In this document: in pieces, positions 1 through 8,705 of the stretch
Numbering within the stretch: the first letter of the stretch is position 1
Layout of the letters: every line of letters begins with the position of its first letter
Assembly: GCA_045636425.1 (NCBI GenBank)
Contig: JAZTXM010000005.1
Coordinates: forward strand, 39,563 to 103,562
Length of the DNA stretch: 64,000 nucleotides
DNA from: UMGS1883 sp045636425
GTDB taxonomy: Bacteria > Bacillota > Clostridia > UMGS1883
Direction of reading: 5' to 3'
Notes under the pieces: model-generated
Told to the model about the DNA's origin: nothing
Database searches by the model: none
The model's input: only the letters and a program-made list of their open reading frames with translations
Translations under genes and position numbers: made by a program

Positions 1-962
1 TAGTTAAATCCTATTTCAACTGCCTCTCCAAAGTAATCACATTCAACTACATCGTTAACCTTACCTAAAACTGTTTCACAGCTTATAACTATATTACCGT
101 CACCAAACTTAAATCTCACGCAGTTTTTACTTACTTCGTCTATAATAGGCTCTACACGCTCAATAGCCTTTGTAAAGGCATATGAGTCCGTTTTAACAAT
201 ATATTTTGATTCTGCGGGGATTGTGTTGCGGTAGGAGAAGAATTCACCCTCTATCAGGCGTGATGTAATTGTAACGCCTTCTCCTTCTATAAGAGCATAA
301 TTCTCACTGAAGGATATTTTTATATCTTCTTCCTTGCTTCCGCTTATAATTTTTGAAATTTCGCTTTGTGTTTTTCCCGGAATTATAAATTTAGCATCTT
401 CATACTCGCCCTCAAGCTCCATTTTAGTAAGAGCAAGTCTGTAGCCATCAACCGCTACAACGGTAAGTGTATTATTTTCAATTTCATAAAGAGAGCCTGT
501 TAAAATTTTTCTTGCATTGTCAAGAGATACTGCAAAAAGAGTTTTTCCTATTATTTCACGAAGCTTTTCGCTCTTTAATGTAACACTGCTTTTCTTATTA
601 ACCATAGGGGGCTGAGGAAATTCATCTGCATTAAGTCCCACAATTTTATAATCTGCATTTTTACATATAATAGAAACATTGTACTTGTCATTTGTATTTA
701 CTTCGCAAACATCCTGCGGAAGCTTTCTTACAATATCACTAAGCATTTTTGCATTAAGAACGATTCTTCCTTCTTCGCTGATATTTGCACTTATTGAAGT
801 TTTAATTGAAATTTCAAGATTGTTGGATAAAAGAGTAAGAGTACCTCCCTTTGCATCAAGCAAAATTCCCTCTAAATGAGGAATGGGAGATTTAACGGCA
901 ACTGCCTTTGAAACAATATTTATAGCATCCGAAAAAGCTTTTGTGTCACAGAAAAATTTCAT
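1..962 (-). CDS. dnaN: DNA polymerase III sliding clamp (beta), C-terminus cut by window edge
   Basis: Reading the minus strand from an ATG at 962 gives an open frame of 320 codons running off the window start. The N-terminus MKFFCDTKAFSDAINIV and internal features (LPQDVCEV, NADEFPQPP, VDGYRLALTKMEL, IIPGKT) are typical of the bacterial beta clamp, which encircles DNA and tethers polymerase III. The family is usually about 365-370 residues, so roughly 50 residues are missing. An AAAGGA ribosome site lies 8-10 bases upstream. It follows dnaA on the same strand with a 197-bp spacer, the usual dnaA-dnaN order. Family recognition is by eye but very secure. Confidence 0.96.
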   Translation of the reverse strand, partial: MKFFCDTKAFSDAINIVSKAVAVKSPIPHLEGILLDAKGGTLTLLSNNLEISIKTSISANISEEGRIVLNAKMLSDIVRKLPQDVCEVNTNDKYNVSIICKNADYKIVGLNADEFPQPPMVNKKSSVTLKSEKLREIIGKTLFAVSLDNARKILTGSLYEIENNTLTVVAVDGYRLALTKMELEGEYEDAKFIIPGKTQSEISKIISGSKEEDIKISFSENYALIEGEGVTITSRLIEGEFFSYRNTIPAESKYIVKTDSYAFTKAIERVEPIIDEVSKNCVRFKFGDGNIVISCETVLGKVNDVVECDYFGEAVEIGFN

Positions 963-1159
963 TTTTTATTTCATCCTTTCAGACCTAAGATATAATATAT
1001 AATAATATTAAATAATAGAGTAACAGTAGTAAGGTTTAAAATGTCAGTAACTTTCAAAAGGTGCTTTATAAAAGGATTTATTTAAATTTAAACCTGTTAA
1101 AAAAGCTGTAAATAAAATTTGAAAGTTTTTAAGGCTATCTGTTAATTAACAGGAAACTG
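963..1159. other. dnaA-dnaN spacer with reiterated CTGTTAA motifs (possible oriC part)
   Basis: AT-rich 197-bp spacer. The heptamer CTGTTAA or its complement occurs at 1094-1100, 1139-1145, 1146-1152 and 1157-1163; the middle two form the 14-bp palindrome CTGTTAATTAACAG. The same motif recurs upstream of dnaA. In many Bacillota oriC is bipartite, flanking dnaA, so these may be divergent DnaA-binding sites. No classical TTATCCACA box was found by eye. Function is inferred. Confidence 0.45.
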
Positions 1160-2461
1160 TTAATTATTAGCACCCTTAATATCATTAATAAGACCTTCTA
1201 TATTTATTTTAATACTTATATCATTTTCCATAGCTTTTGTAACCTGCTTTATTGCATAAATGGCTGTAGCATGGTCTTTTCCAAAGAAAGAACCTATTTT
1301 AGGAAATGAAAAATTAGTAATTTCTCTAATTATATAAATAGAAACCTGACGGGCAAATGCCACATCCTTTGTCCTCTTCTCGGAAAAAATATCTTCTTTC
1401 TTAACGTTATAAAACTTTGCACAGGCCTCTATTATATATTCGGGAGTTATTTTCTTTTCTTTTGAATCTCCGTAATCCTTGAGAGCCTCCATAGCAACGT
1501 CAATTGTTATTTCCTTGTTAATAAGTCCGCGGTATGCCAGAACTCTGTTAAATACTCCTTCAAGCTCACGGATATTGGATTTAATTTTCTGTGCAATAAA
1601 TTCAATAATATCGTCGCTTATTACAACTCCGTCGTCCTGAGCTTTTTTCCTTAAAATAGCCATCCTTGTTTCGTAATCGGGGCTTTGTATTTCACACATC
1701 AGTCCCCAACCAAATCTTGAGCGAAGCCTTTCCTCCAAGGTTTTAATTTCGCTGGGCGGACGGTCGCTTGTAAGTACTATCTGCTTATTTGCTTCATGCA
1801 GAGCATTGAATGTGTGGAAAAATTCTTCCTCTGTAGTGGTTTTACCTGCAATAAACTGAATATCGTCCACCAAAAGAACATCTATATTTCTGTACTTATC
1901 ACGAAATTCCTGGTTTGTATTATCTTTAATTGAATTTATAAGCTCATTGGTAAAGGTTTCAGCACTTAAAAACTCAATCCTTGCATCGGGATTATTGCCC
2001 TTTATATAATTTCCGATAGCGTGCATAAGATGCGTTTTTCCAAGACCTACTCCTCCGTAAAGGAAAAGAGGATTGTAAGCATATGCAGGAGCCTCCGCAA
2101 CTGCCAGGGAAGCACTTTGCGCGAATCTGTTTGAATTGCCTACGACAAAATTAGCAAAGGTATATTTTTCGTATGTATTGGAATAGGCAGGTCTTCTTTT
2201 TTCATAAAAATTATCGCCTATAACAAACTCAACCTCAAAATATCTTCCTGTTATTTCGGTAAGTGTATTCTTTATAAGGTCGCTGTAACGAAGCTCCACC
2301 ATGTTTTTAATAATGTTTGTGCTTACCGAAAGGGTTAAAACATTATCATTGATTTTAACGGGCTTAATGTCTTTAATCCAGGTGGAAAATCCTACAGGCG
2401 TAACCTCGTCCTCCATAAGGATAAGACACTCTGTCCATAATTGCATTAAATCAGACGTCAT
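1160..2461 (-). CDS. dnaA: Chromosomal replication initiator DnaA
   Basis: 433 residues from ATG 2461; an upstream in-frame extension to 2494 exists, but MTSDLMQLWTECL matches the family N-terminus and AAGGA lies 10 bases before it. DnaA is an AAA+ ATPase that binds oriC boxes and melts the origin. Visible: N-terminal DnaB-loading domain, Walker A GGVGLGKTH (about residue 134), Walker B LLVDDIQF, sensor/arginine-finger segment RLRSRFGWGL, and the C-terminal DNA-binding signature around DHATAIYAI. Length is slightly short of the ~450 typical value because the linker domain II is short. Divergent from rpmH, with the putative origin between them. Confidence 0.98.
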   Translation of the reverse strand: MTSDLMQLWTECLILMEDEVTPVGFSTWIKDIKPVKINDNVLTLSVSTNIIKNMVELRYSDLIKNTLTEITGRYFEVEFVIGDNFYEKRRPAYSNTYEKYTFANFVVGNSNRFAQSASLAVAEAPAYAYNPLFLYGGVGLGKTHLMHAIGNYIKGNNPDARIEFLSAETFTNELINSIKDNTNQEFRDKYRNIDVLLVDDIQFIAGKTTTEEEFFHTFNALHEANKQIVLTSDRPPSEIKTLEERLRSRFGWGLMCEIQSPDYETRMAILRKKAQDDGVVISDDIIEFIAQKIKSNIRELEGVFNRVLAYRGLINKEITIDVAMEALKDYGDSKEKKITPEYIIEACAKFYNVKKEDIFSEKRTKDVAFARQVSIYIIREITNFSFPKIGSFFGKDHATAIYAIKQVTKAMENDISIKINIEGLINDIKGANN

Positions 2462-2702
2462 AAGTAAACATTCCTTCAAAAAAATTTTAAACAAGTATTA
2501 ACAGGGTTGTTAATAAAACCTGTTAATAAGTCGTATTTTATAGGGATATAAGGGCATTAAAGCTGTTAAAAAAAAAAAAAATAAGTATAAAAGCTGTTAA
2601 CAACTGCCCATATATATAATTATATTATCTAATATATTATAACAAATATAAAGACGAAATTCAACTAAAATATGGACTAAAATTAAAAAAATAAAAAAAT
2701 TG
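2462..2702. other. dnaA-rpmH intergenic region, putative replication origin
   Basis: Extremely AT-rich stretch with an A13 run near 2569-2581 and an AT-only block about 2610-2645, features of a DNA-unwinding element. The motif TTAACAG/CTGTTAA occurs at 2498-2504, 2520-2526, 2563-2569 and 2594-2600, plus TTGTTAA near 2508. In longer form several read TTATTAACA, which differs from the consensus DnaA box TTATCCACA at two positions. Position between dnaA and rpmH matches oriC in related bacteria; origin function is inferred. Confidence 0.6.
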
Positions 2703-2731
2703 TTGACAAAAAAGGTATCTTTATGTATACT
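2703..2731 (+). promoter_or_regulatory. Promoter of the rpmH-rnpA operon
   Basis: TTGACA at 2703-2708 and TATACT at 2726-2731 with an exact 17-base spacer, 60 bases before the rpmH start. Confidence 0.85.
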
Positions 2732-2794
2732 AAATTGGTATCGTTATGGTAGAATGCCCCATAAGGGCTTTATAAATTTAAGGAGGTGCACAAG

Positions 2795-2929
2795 ATGCTC
2801 AGAACTTATCAGCCTAATGTAAGAAAGAGAAAAAAGGATCACGGTTTCAGAAAAAGAATGAGTACCGCTAACGGAAGAAAGGTTCTCAGAAGACGCCGTC
2901 AGAGAGGCAGACGTGTACTTTCTGCGTAA
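2795..2929 (+). CDS. rpmH: 50S ribosomal protein L34
   Basis: 44-residue, highly basic protein (MLRTYQPNVRKRKKDHGF at the start, ending RRRRQRGRRVLSA), the normal length and sequence for bacterial L34, a large-subunit protein. AGGAGGT lies at 2781-2787, 7 bases before ATG. First gene of the rpmH-rnpA-yidD-yidC unit divergent from dnaA, as in nearly all Bacillota. A hairpin follows before rnpA and may adjust the ratio of L34 to RnpA. Confidence 0.98.
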   Translation: MLRTYQPNVRKRKKDHGFRKRMSTANGRKVLRRRRQRGRRVLSA

Positions 2930-2954
2930 TTGATTCTTGAAAAAAATGTAAAGA

Positions 2955-2986
2955 TATGCCACGGGCGGATTATTCCGCCCGGCATA
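2955..2986 (+). other. Hairpin between rpmH and rnpA
   Basis: GGGCGGA (2963-2969) pairs with TCCGCCC (2974-2980) with a TTAT loop, extended by TATGCC/GGCATA across a two-base bulge. There is no T-run, so it looks like a processing or partial-attenuation structure, not a full terminator. Confidence 0.55.
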
Positions 2987-3035
2987 AGTACATTTAAAAA
3001 GACAATTAAACGGAAAGAACATAAAATGAATTAAA

Positions 3036-3380
3036 ATGAAAATTATTTCCATCAAAGAAAACAGCGATTTTAAAAGGCTTTATTACAGAGGAAAATCAGT
3101 GGTAAAGAAAAGACTGGTTTTATATTACAGAAAGAACAGATATTCTTTTACAAGACTGGGTATAACGGTTTCTCCAAAGATAGGATGTGCCGTTACAAGA
3201 AACAGAGTAAGAAGACTTTTGAAAGAAAATTACAGACTTTTGCAAGGTATACCCCAAGGATATGATTTTGTTTTGGTTGCCCGCACAAGCAGTGCCAAGG
3301 CAACATTTCATGAAATTGGGAGAGATTTAGAAGGTGCGCTTGGAGAAAGCGGGCTTTTCAGCCGGGACGAGATAATATGA
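3036..3380 (+). CDS. rnpA: Ribonuclease P protein component
   Basis: 114 residues; protein cofactor of the RNase P ribozyme that matures tRNA 5' ends. The N-terminus MKIISIKENSDFKRLYYRGK and the basic RNR-type motif (AVTRNRVRRLLKENYR) are diagnostic. Length is normal (110-125). The C-terminus runs close to yidD (21 bases). Same operon as rpmH. Confidence 0.97.
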   Translation: MKIISIKENSDFKRLYYRGKSVVKKRLVLYYRKNRYSFTRLGITVSPKIGCAVTRNRVRRLLKENYRLLQGIPQGYDFVLVARTSSAKATFHEIGRDLEGALGESGLFSRDEII

Positions 3381-3401
3381 ACCTGCCTAAGAGGGATTTA
3401 A

Positions 3402-3614
3402 TTGATTAAGAACGTTTTTATCGGTTTAATAAAATTTTACAGAAAATATATTTCACCGCTTAAAAAACCTTGTTGCCGCTTTACGCCCACGTGCTCGGAA
3501 TATGCTTTGGAAGCATTTAAAAAGCATGGTGTTATAAAGGGGCTTTATTTGTCTGTAAGGAGAATTTTAAGATGCAATCCGTTTTGTAAAGGCGGATATG
3601 ACCCGGTTCCTTAA
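3402..3614 (+). CDS. yidD: Membrane protein insertion efficiency factor YidD
   Basis: 70 residues from a TTG start preceded by GAGGG. It contains the family motif CRFTPTCSEYALEA and the second cysteine segment RCNPFCKGGYDPVP. YidD is a small membrane-associated protein that helps YidC-mediated insertion; the gene always lies between rnpA and yidC, as here. No better start is present between the rnpA stop and this TTG. Confidence 0.95.
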   Translation: MIKNVFIGLIKFYRKYISPLKKPCCRFTPTCSEYALEAFKKHGVIKGLYLSVRRILRCNPFCKGGYDPVP

Positions 3615-3643
3615 TTTAAGGGAATAACAAAAGGAGAGAAAAT

Positions 3644-4495
3644 ATGTACATTTTGAAAGACCCGCTGGCTTTTATAATAAGACCTATTTATGATATGATA
3701 GGTAACTACGGTATTACGCTTATAGTAGCCACAATACTTGTAAGACTTCTCACAATTCCGCTTACTATAAAGAGCCAGAAAAATACTACGAAAACACAGC
3801 TTATTCAGCCTGAAATAATAAAGCTTCAGAACAAGTATAAAAACGACCGTGATACTCTTGCAAGAGAAATGCAGAAGGTTTATAAGAAGTATGACGTTAA
3901 TCCTTTGGGCGGATGTCTTCCCCTTATCCTTCAGATGCTTATTCTTTTCGGATTCATCGGTGTTATTTATAATCCCATCGAGTGTATTCTCCAGCTTGAC
4001 AAAGCAAATATTCTTAAAGAAATGAAAGAGCTCGGACAGAATAAAGAATGGATTGAAGCCGTAAGAAAAATTAAAGGTCAGGACGTAAATATATGCGGTA
4101 TGAACGGTGTTTCTGAGGCAATTGTATCTTTAGGAAAAGAACCTATTAATTTTGATCTTTTCGGAATGAATCTTGCTAAGATTCCCTCAGGAAGCAAAGA
4201 TCTGATGCAGTGGGTATTCCCGGCACTGGCATTTTTATCAACGGTAGCGTCCTCGCTTCTTACAAAAAAGCAGATGGAAGCCCAGAGCAAGGGTAATGAG
4301 CAGGCAGCAAGCATGGGTAATACAATGCTGTGGATGATGCCTGCAATGACATTGTTCTTCATATTCATGATGCCTATTGCAATGTCACTTTATTGGTTCG
4401 TATCAACAGCATTGCAGCTCTTGCAGCAAACAGTTATTAATAAGGCTATAACTAATAAAATACAATCGGAAATAACTCTGAAAGGAAAAAAATAA
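3644..4495 (+). CDS. yidC: YidC/Oxa1-family membrane protein insertase
   Basis: 283 residues, the short Gram-positive form with five expected membrane segments (about residues 20-45, 90-115, 195-215, 230-260 visible as hydrophobic runs). It inserts and folds inner-membrane proteins alone or with SecYEG. The conserved stretch YKKYDVNPLGGCLPLILQM and the functional arginine in the first membrane segment (LVRLLTIPLT) are present. It has no lipobox cysteine at the N-terminus, unlike SpoIIIJ/YqjG of Bacillus. The next gene starts one base after its stop. Confidence 0.95.
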   Translation: MYILKDPLAFIIRPIYDMIGNYGITLIVATILVRLLTIPLTIKSQKNTTKTQLIQPEIIKLQNKYKNDRDTLAREMQKVYKKYDVNPLGGCLPLILQMLILFGFIGVIYNPIECILQLDKANILKEMKELGQNKEWIEAVRKIKGQDVNICGMNGVSEAIVSLGKEPINFDLFGMNLAKIPSGSKDLMQWVFPALAFLSTVASSLLTKKQMEAQSKGNEQAASMGNTMLWMMPAMTLFFIFMMPIAMSLYWFVSTALQLLQQTVINKAITNKIQSEITLKGKK

Positions 4496-4496
4496 A

Positions 4497-5189
4497 ATGA
4501 TAATAATAGAAAAAAGCGCAAAAACAATTGACGATGCAGTAAATGCGGCGCTTAATGAACTCGGTGTAACAAAGGATGAGGTAGAAATCGAAGTTATCAG
4601 CGAGGGAAAGCGCGGTATTTTGGGAATCGGCTCTGAAGAAGCAAAGGTAAGAGTAAAAATGGAGGAAACTCCCCTTCAAAAAGCTGAAAAGTACGTAAAT
4701 GACGTAATGGGAAGCTTTGGAATTGATGTAGAAATTAAATCTTCCTACGAGGATGAAACAGTAAACATTGAAATAGTAGGAGACAGCGAGGAAGTAGGAA
4801 AGGTTATCGGAAGAAGAGGGGATACTCTTGATGCTCTCCAGTATCTCACATCTTTGGTTGTAAATAAAGGTGAGGAAAACTACATCCGCGTTACTATTGA
4901 TACAGAAAACTACCGCGGAAAAAGAGAAGAAACTCTTATAAAGCTTGCAAAGAGAATGGCAGGCATTGTGGCAAGAACAAGAAAGAGCATAACGCTCGAT
5001 CCCATGAACCCCAACGAAAGAAGAATTATTCATTCCGCTCTCCAGGAATACAGAAACGTAACTACTTATTCAACGGGTAAGGATCCCAATCGCTCTGTGG
5101 TAATTACAACGAAAAAGAGAGAATACGGCGAGAACTACGTTTCAAAGTATAGGTATAACCGCAAAGAAAACGAACTCGAAGGAGTATAA
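4497..5189 (+). CDS. khpB: RNA-binding protein KhpB (Jag/EloR)
   Basis: 230 residues with an N-terminal Jag domain (IEKSAKTIDDAVNAALNELG, then GKRGILGIG at about 41-49), a KH domain (GRRGDTLDALQYL near residue 103) and a C-terminal R3H domain (MNPNERRIIHSAL). KhpB-type proteins bind RNA and influence cell elongation and division. Coupled to yidC with a one-base gap, the standard arrangement in Bacillota. Confidence 0.94.
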   Translation: MIIIEKSAKTIDDAVNAALNELGVTKDEVEIEVISEGKRGILGIGSEEAKVRVKMEETPLQKAEKYVNDVMGSFGIDVEIKSSYEDETVNIEIVGDSEEVGKVIGRRGDTLDALQYLTSLVVNKGEENYIRVTIDTENYRGKREETLIKLAKRMAGIVARTRKSITLDPMNPNERRIIHSALQEYRNVTTYSTGKDPNRSVVITTKKREYGENYVSKYRYNRKENELEGV

Positions 5190-5284
5190 AATCAAATAAT
5201 GAAAGAAAGAGGTGAAAGGTCTTTCTTATAAGATAAAATCTTATGAGAAGTATACTTTTGCCTCTTATTTTTTAGGTGATAAAA

Positions 5285-6616
5285 ATGATTGAAAATAATA
5301 CAATTTGTGCTCTTTCCACTCCCCGCGGAAAGGGAGGAATTGCCGTAATAAGGGTAAGCGGTGAAAAAGCTCTTGAAATAACTCAAAAAGTGGTTAAATC
5401 GGGTAAAAAAATAACAGATGCAGAGGGCTACACCATTGTATACGGAAAAGCAATGTGTGAAAAATGCGAAATAGATGAAGTATTGGTAAGTGTATTCAGA
5501 GCTCCTAATTCTTTTACGGGGGAAAATGTGTGTGAAATAAGCTGTCACGGCTCTCCCGTCAGCGTGGAAAGAATAATAGATGCACTGCTTCAGGCAGGGT
5601 GCTCGATGGCTCAAAAGGGTGAATTTACAAAAAGAGCCTTTTTAAACGGAAAAATGAGTCTTACTCAGGCGGAGGCAGTGAGCGATATTATTGAATCAAA
5701 GACGGACGCCGCCCTTTATGCCGCCGTGAACAGACTTGAGGGCGGTATTACAAAGCCTATTGTAAAAATACGTGAGGAGCTTCTTGATTTATTGGCAGCA
5801 GTGCAGGTTGCAAGCGATTTTCCCGAAGAAGATATCGATACCTTTGCAGGAGGGGAATTATCGGGCAAGCTCATCAATATAAAAAACGAGCTTTCAGAGC
5901 TTAAAAAAAGTGCAAGGAGAGGCGAAGCTTTAAACAGCGGTATAAACTGTGCCATATGCGGAATACCCAATACAGGCAAAAGCTCGCTCCTTAATGCCCT
6001 TGTAGAAAAGAAAAGAGCTATTGTTACAAATATTGCAGGCACAACCCGTGATGTGGTGGAGGAATATGCAGATATAGACGGAATCCCCGTAAAATTCGGC
6101 GATACGGCAGGAATCCGCCAAAGTGATGACGTGGTTGAAAAAATAGGCGTGGATTTAAGCTACGATTATATTAAAAATGCCGATATATGTATATTTGTAA
6201 CGGAATGTGGGAGAGATTTAACAAAGGAAGAAGAAGAAATTCTCGAAAAAATAAAAGAAAAAGAATATATCCTTGTAGCAAATAAAAAAGACCTTGACGA
6301 AAAAGGAAAAGAGGGGTATATTGAAATCAGTGCAAAGGAAAACGAAGGAATAGAAAAAGTTAAAAAAGCAGTGTCGGATATAATAGGCTATACGGAAAGC
6401 ACTGCGTTTATAGCAAACGAAAGGCAGTTTGAAGCCGTGGTAAGGGCTCAAGAAAGCGTGGAAAAGGCAATACAAACAATGGAAGACGGCTTTTTCAGCG
6501 ACCTTGCGGCAATAGACATAGGAAATGCAATAGAATTTTTGGGAGAAGCCGAGGGAATAAGTATAAACCAGGAGACAGTAAACAGGATATTTGAAAAATT
6601 CTGTCTCGGAAAATAA
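5285..6616 (+). CDS. mnmE: tRNA modification GTPase MnmE
   Basis: 443 residues from ATG 5285 (AGGTGA 8 bases upstream; an in-frame GTG at 5276 is less likely). MnmE with MnmG adds carboxymethylaminomethyl to U34 of certain tRNAs. Visible: N-terminal folate-binding domain (TICALSTPRGKGGIAVIRVSG region), inserted G domain with G1 GIPNTGKSSL, G2 GTTRD, G3 DTAGIR, G4 NKKD, and the C-terminal FCLGK with the catalytic-site cysteine. The partner mnmG follows after a hairpin-rich spacer. Confidence 0.97.
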   Translation: MIENNTICALSTPRGKGGIAVIRVSGEKALEITQKVVKSGKKITDAEGYTIVYGKAMCEKCEIDEVLVSVFRAPNSFTGENVCEISCHGSPVSVERIIDALLQAGCSMAQKGEFTKRAFLNGKMSLTQAEAVSDIIESKTDAALYAAVNRLEGGITKPIVKIREELLDLLAAVQVASDFPEEDIDTFAGGELSGKLINIKNELSELKKSARRGEALNSGINCAICGIPNTGKSSLLNALVEKKRAIVTNIAGTTRDVVEEYADIDGIPVKFGDTAGIRQSDDVVEKIGVDLSYDYIKNADICIFVTECGRDLTKEEEEILEKIKEKEYILVANKKDLDEKGKEGYIEISAKENEGIEKVKKAVSDIIGYTESTAFIANERQFEAVVRAQESVEKAIQTMEDGFFSDLAAIDIGNAIEFLGEAEGISINQETVNRIFEKFCLGK

Positions 6617-6790
6617 AGGCGGATGGCAACGCCATCCTTTCGAAGCGAAAAGTTTCTTACGAAAATATTTCGCTTCGAGAGAGGGGCTTTCGCTCACGCA
6701 CCGCTCACCGCGGTAGCCCCTGCAAGGAGTCAAAAACGAGGTACACGCCCCCGTTTTTGACAGAATTTATGTCAAGGGGCAACCCCTTAA
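6617..6790 (+). repeat. Cluster of five successive hairpins between mnmE and mnmG
   Basis: Five inverted repeats in 170 bp: GGATGGC/GCCATCC (6621/6631), CGAAGCGAAA/TTTCGCTTCG (6641/6668), GGGGCT/AGCCCC (6683/6715), GTCAAAAACG/CGTTTTTGAC (6729/6752) and AAGGGG/CCCCTT (6774/6783). The last part resembles 17398-17426 downstream of ypeB (shared CAAGGGG, AACCCCT, CAATCCCCT). It looks like a mosaic of intergenic palindromic repeats; no coding function is visible. Confidence 0.6.
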
Positions 6791-6833
6791 CAATCCCCTA
6801 TATTTCATTTAAAAAAAGAAGGGTGACATTTAT

Positions 6834-8696
6834 ATGGACAATACATTTAATTTTGATATAGCCGTTGTGGGAGCAGGTCATGCAGGCTGTGAAGCGGCAC
6901 TTGCCTCTGCCAGATTAGGAATGAGGACAATTATTCTTACAATAAACCTTGATTCAATTGCAAACATGCCCTGCAACCCCTCAATCGGAGGAACTGCAAA
7001 GGGGCATCTTGTCCGTGAAATAGATGCTTTGGGCGGAGAAATGGGAAAAGTGGCTGACCTTACCAAAATTCAGACCCGAATGTTAAATTTAAGAAAAGGC
7101 CCTGCCGTTCATTCCCTGCGTGCACAGTCTGACAGGCGTGCGTATCAGATAGAGATGAAAAAAAGGTTAGAAAATCAGGAAAATCTCTATATAAGACAGG
7201 CAGAAGTAAAAACGGTCGAGAAAGACGGAGAAAATTTTGTTCTTACAATACATACCGGAACAAAATTTTACGCAAAAAGCGTTATTTTATCCACGGGAAC
7301 ATATATGGAGGGAAAAATAATAATCGGTGAATGTGCCTACAGCGGCGGTCCCGACGGGCTTTTCCCATCAAGTGGTCTTAGCGAAAGCCTGCAAAAATTA
7401 GGCGTAGAAATGATGCGTTTTAAAACAGGAACGCCCACACGTGTTCACAGAAGAAGCATTGATTTTTCACGGCTTGAAATTCAAGAGGGTGACGAGGATA
7501 TTATTCCCTTTTCCTTTGAAACGGAGGAAAAGACGGAAAACAAGGTTTCCTGCTATCTTACTTACACAAATACAAAAACTCATGATATAATAAGAGAAAA
7601 TCTGCACAGAAGCCCCCTTTTTAACGGCTTGATTGACGGAGTAGGTCCCAGATATTGTCCCTCTATTGAGGATAAGGTGGTAAGATTCAGCGATCGTGAG
7701 CGACATCAGGTATTCATTGAGCCTATGGGACTTACGACAGAGGAGATGTATTTGCAGGGAATGAGTACAAGCCTTCCCGAAGATGTTCAGCTTTCTATGC
7801 TAAGAACAATGGAGGGGCTGGAAAACGTTGAAATAATGCGAAGTGCATATGCAATCGAGTACGATTGCTGTAATCCCTTGCAGCTTAAGCCCTCCCTTGA
7901 AATGAGAGAAATCCCCAATCTCTACGGAGCAGGGCAGTTTAACGGTACCAGCGGTTACGAGGAAGCGGCGGCACAAGGACTTATTGCCGGTATAAACGCC
8001 GCAAGAAAACTAAAAGGTCTCTCCCCTGTTGTTTTCGACAGAAGCGAAGCTTATATAGGCGTACTTATAGACGATTTGGTTACAAAAGGTACAAATGAGC
8101 CTTACAGAATGCTTACCTCGCGTGCCGAATACAGGCTTTTGCTTCGCCAGGATAATGCAGATTTGCGTCTTACCCCTACAGGTTATGAAATAGGGCTTAT
8201 TTCAAAGGAAAGATATGAAAAATTCCTTGAAAAGAAAGCCAATATAGAAAAAGAGATTGAAAGAATAAACGCCGTAAACATACCCCCAAGTGGTGAAATA
8301 AACGAATATCTGGAAAAAAATGGAAGTCAAACCCTTTCAACGGGTATAAAATTGGCGGAATTAATAAGAAGACCCGAGCTTGATTATGAATCCCTTGCCC
8401 CCTTTGATAAGGAAAGACCGATTCTCAGAAAAGAAGAATGGCAACAAGCGGAAATTGCCGTAAAATACGAGGGTTATATAAAAAGGCAGTTTGAGCAGGT
8501 AGAAAAATTTGCTAAAAATGAGAAAAAACTGATCCCCGAGGACATAGATTATTCAAAAGTATATGGTCTAAGGACGGAAGCAAGGCAAAAGCTTGAAAAA
8601 ATGCGTCCCGAAAATATAGGCAGAGCAAGCAGAATAAGCGGAGTAAGCCCTGCGGATATAGGCGTTTTGCTTATTTATCTTGCATCACAGAAGTGA
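6834..8696 (+). CDS. mnmG: tRNA uridine-5-carboxymethylaminomethyl modification enzyme MnmG (GidA)
   Basis: 620 residues, normal length. FAD-dependent partner of MnmE in U34 modification. N-terminal dinucleotide-binding motif GAGHAGCEAA (about 13-22), MPCNPSIGGTAKGHLVREIDALGG, the GPRYCPSIEDK segment and the C-terminal GLRTEARQKLEKMRPENIGRAS region that contacts MnmE/tRNA are all present. Followed after 9 bases by rsmG. Confidence 0.98.
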   Translation: MDNTFNFDIAVVGAGHAGCEAALASARLGMRTIILTINLDSIANMPCNPSIGGTAKGHLVREIDALGGEMGKVADLTKIQTRMLNLRKGPAVHSLRAQSDRRAYQIEMKKRLENQENLYIRQAEVKTVEKDGENFVLTIHTGTKFYAKSVILSTGTYMEGKIIIGECAYSGGPDGLFPSSGLSESLQKLGVEMMRFKTGTPTRVHRRSIDFSRLEIQEGDEDIIPFSFETEEKTENKVSCYLTYTNTKTHDIIRENLHRSPLFNGLIDGVGPRYCPSIEDKVVRFSDRERHQVFIEPMGLTTEEMYLQGMSTSLPEDVQLSMLRTMEGLENVEIMRSAYAIEYDCCNPLQLKPSLEMREIPNLYGAGQFNGTSGYEEAAAQGLIAGINAARKLKGLSPVVFDRSEAYIGVLIDDLVTKGTNEPYRMLTSRAEYRLLLRQDNADLRLTPTGYEIGLISKERYEKFLEKKANIEKEIERINAVNIPPSGEINEYLEKNGSQTLSTGIKLAELIRRPELDYESLAPFDKERPILRKEEWQQAEIAVKYEGYIKRQFEQVEKFAKNEKKLIPEDIDYSKVYGLRTEARQKLEKMRPENIGRASRISGVSPADIGVLLIYLASQK

Positions 8697-8705
8697 GGAA
8701 TAAAG

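Noticed and set aside
2744..3055. Antisense open frame over rpmH
   Set aside because: Shadow of rpmH and its leader; no ribosome site or family match.
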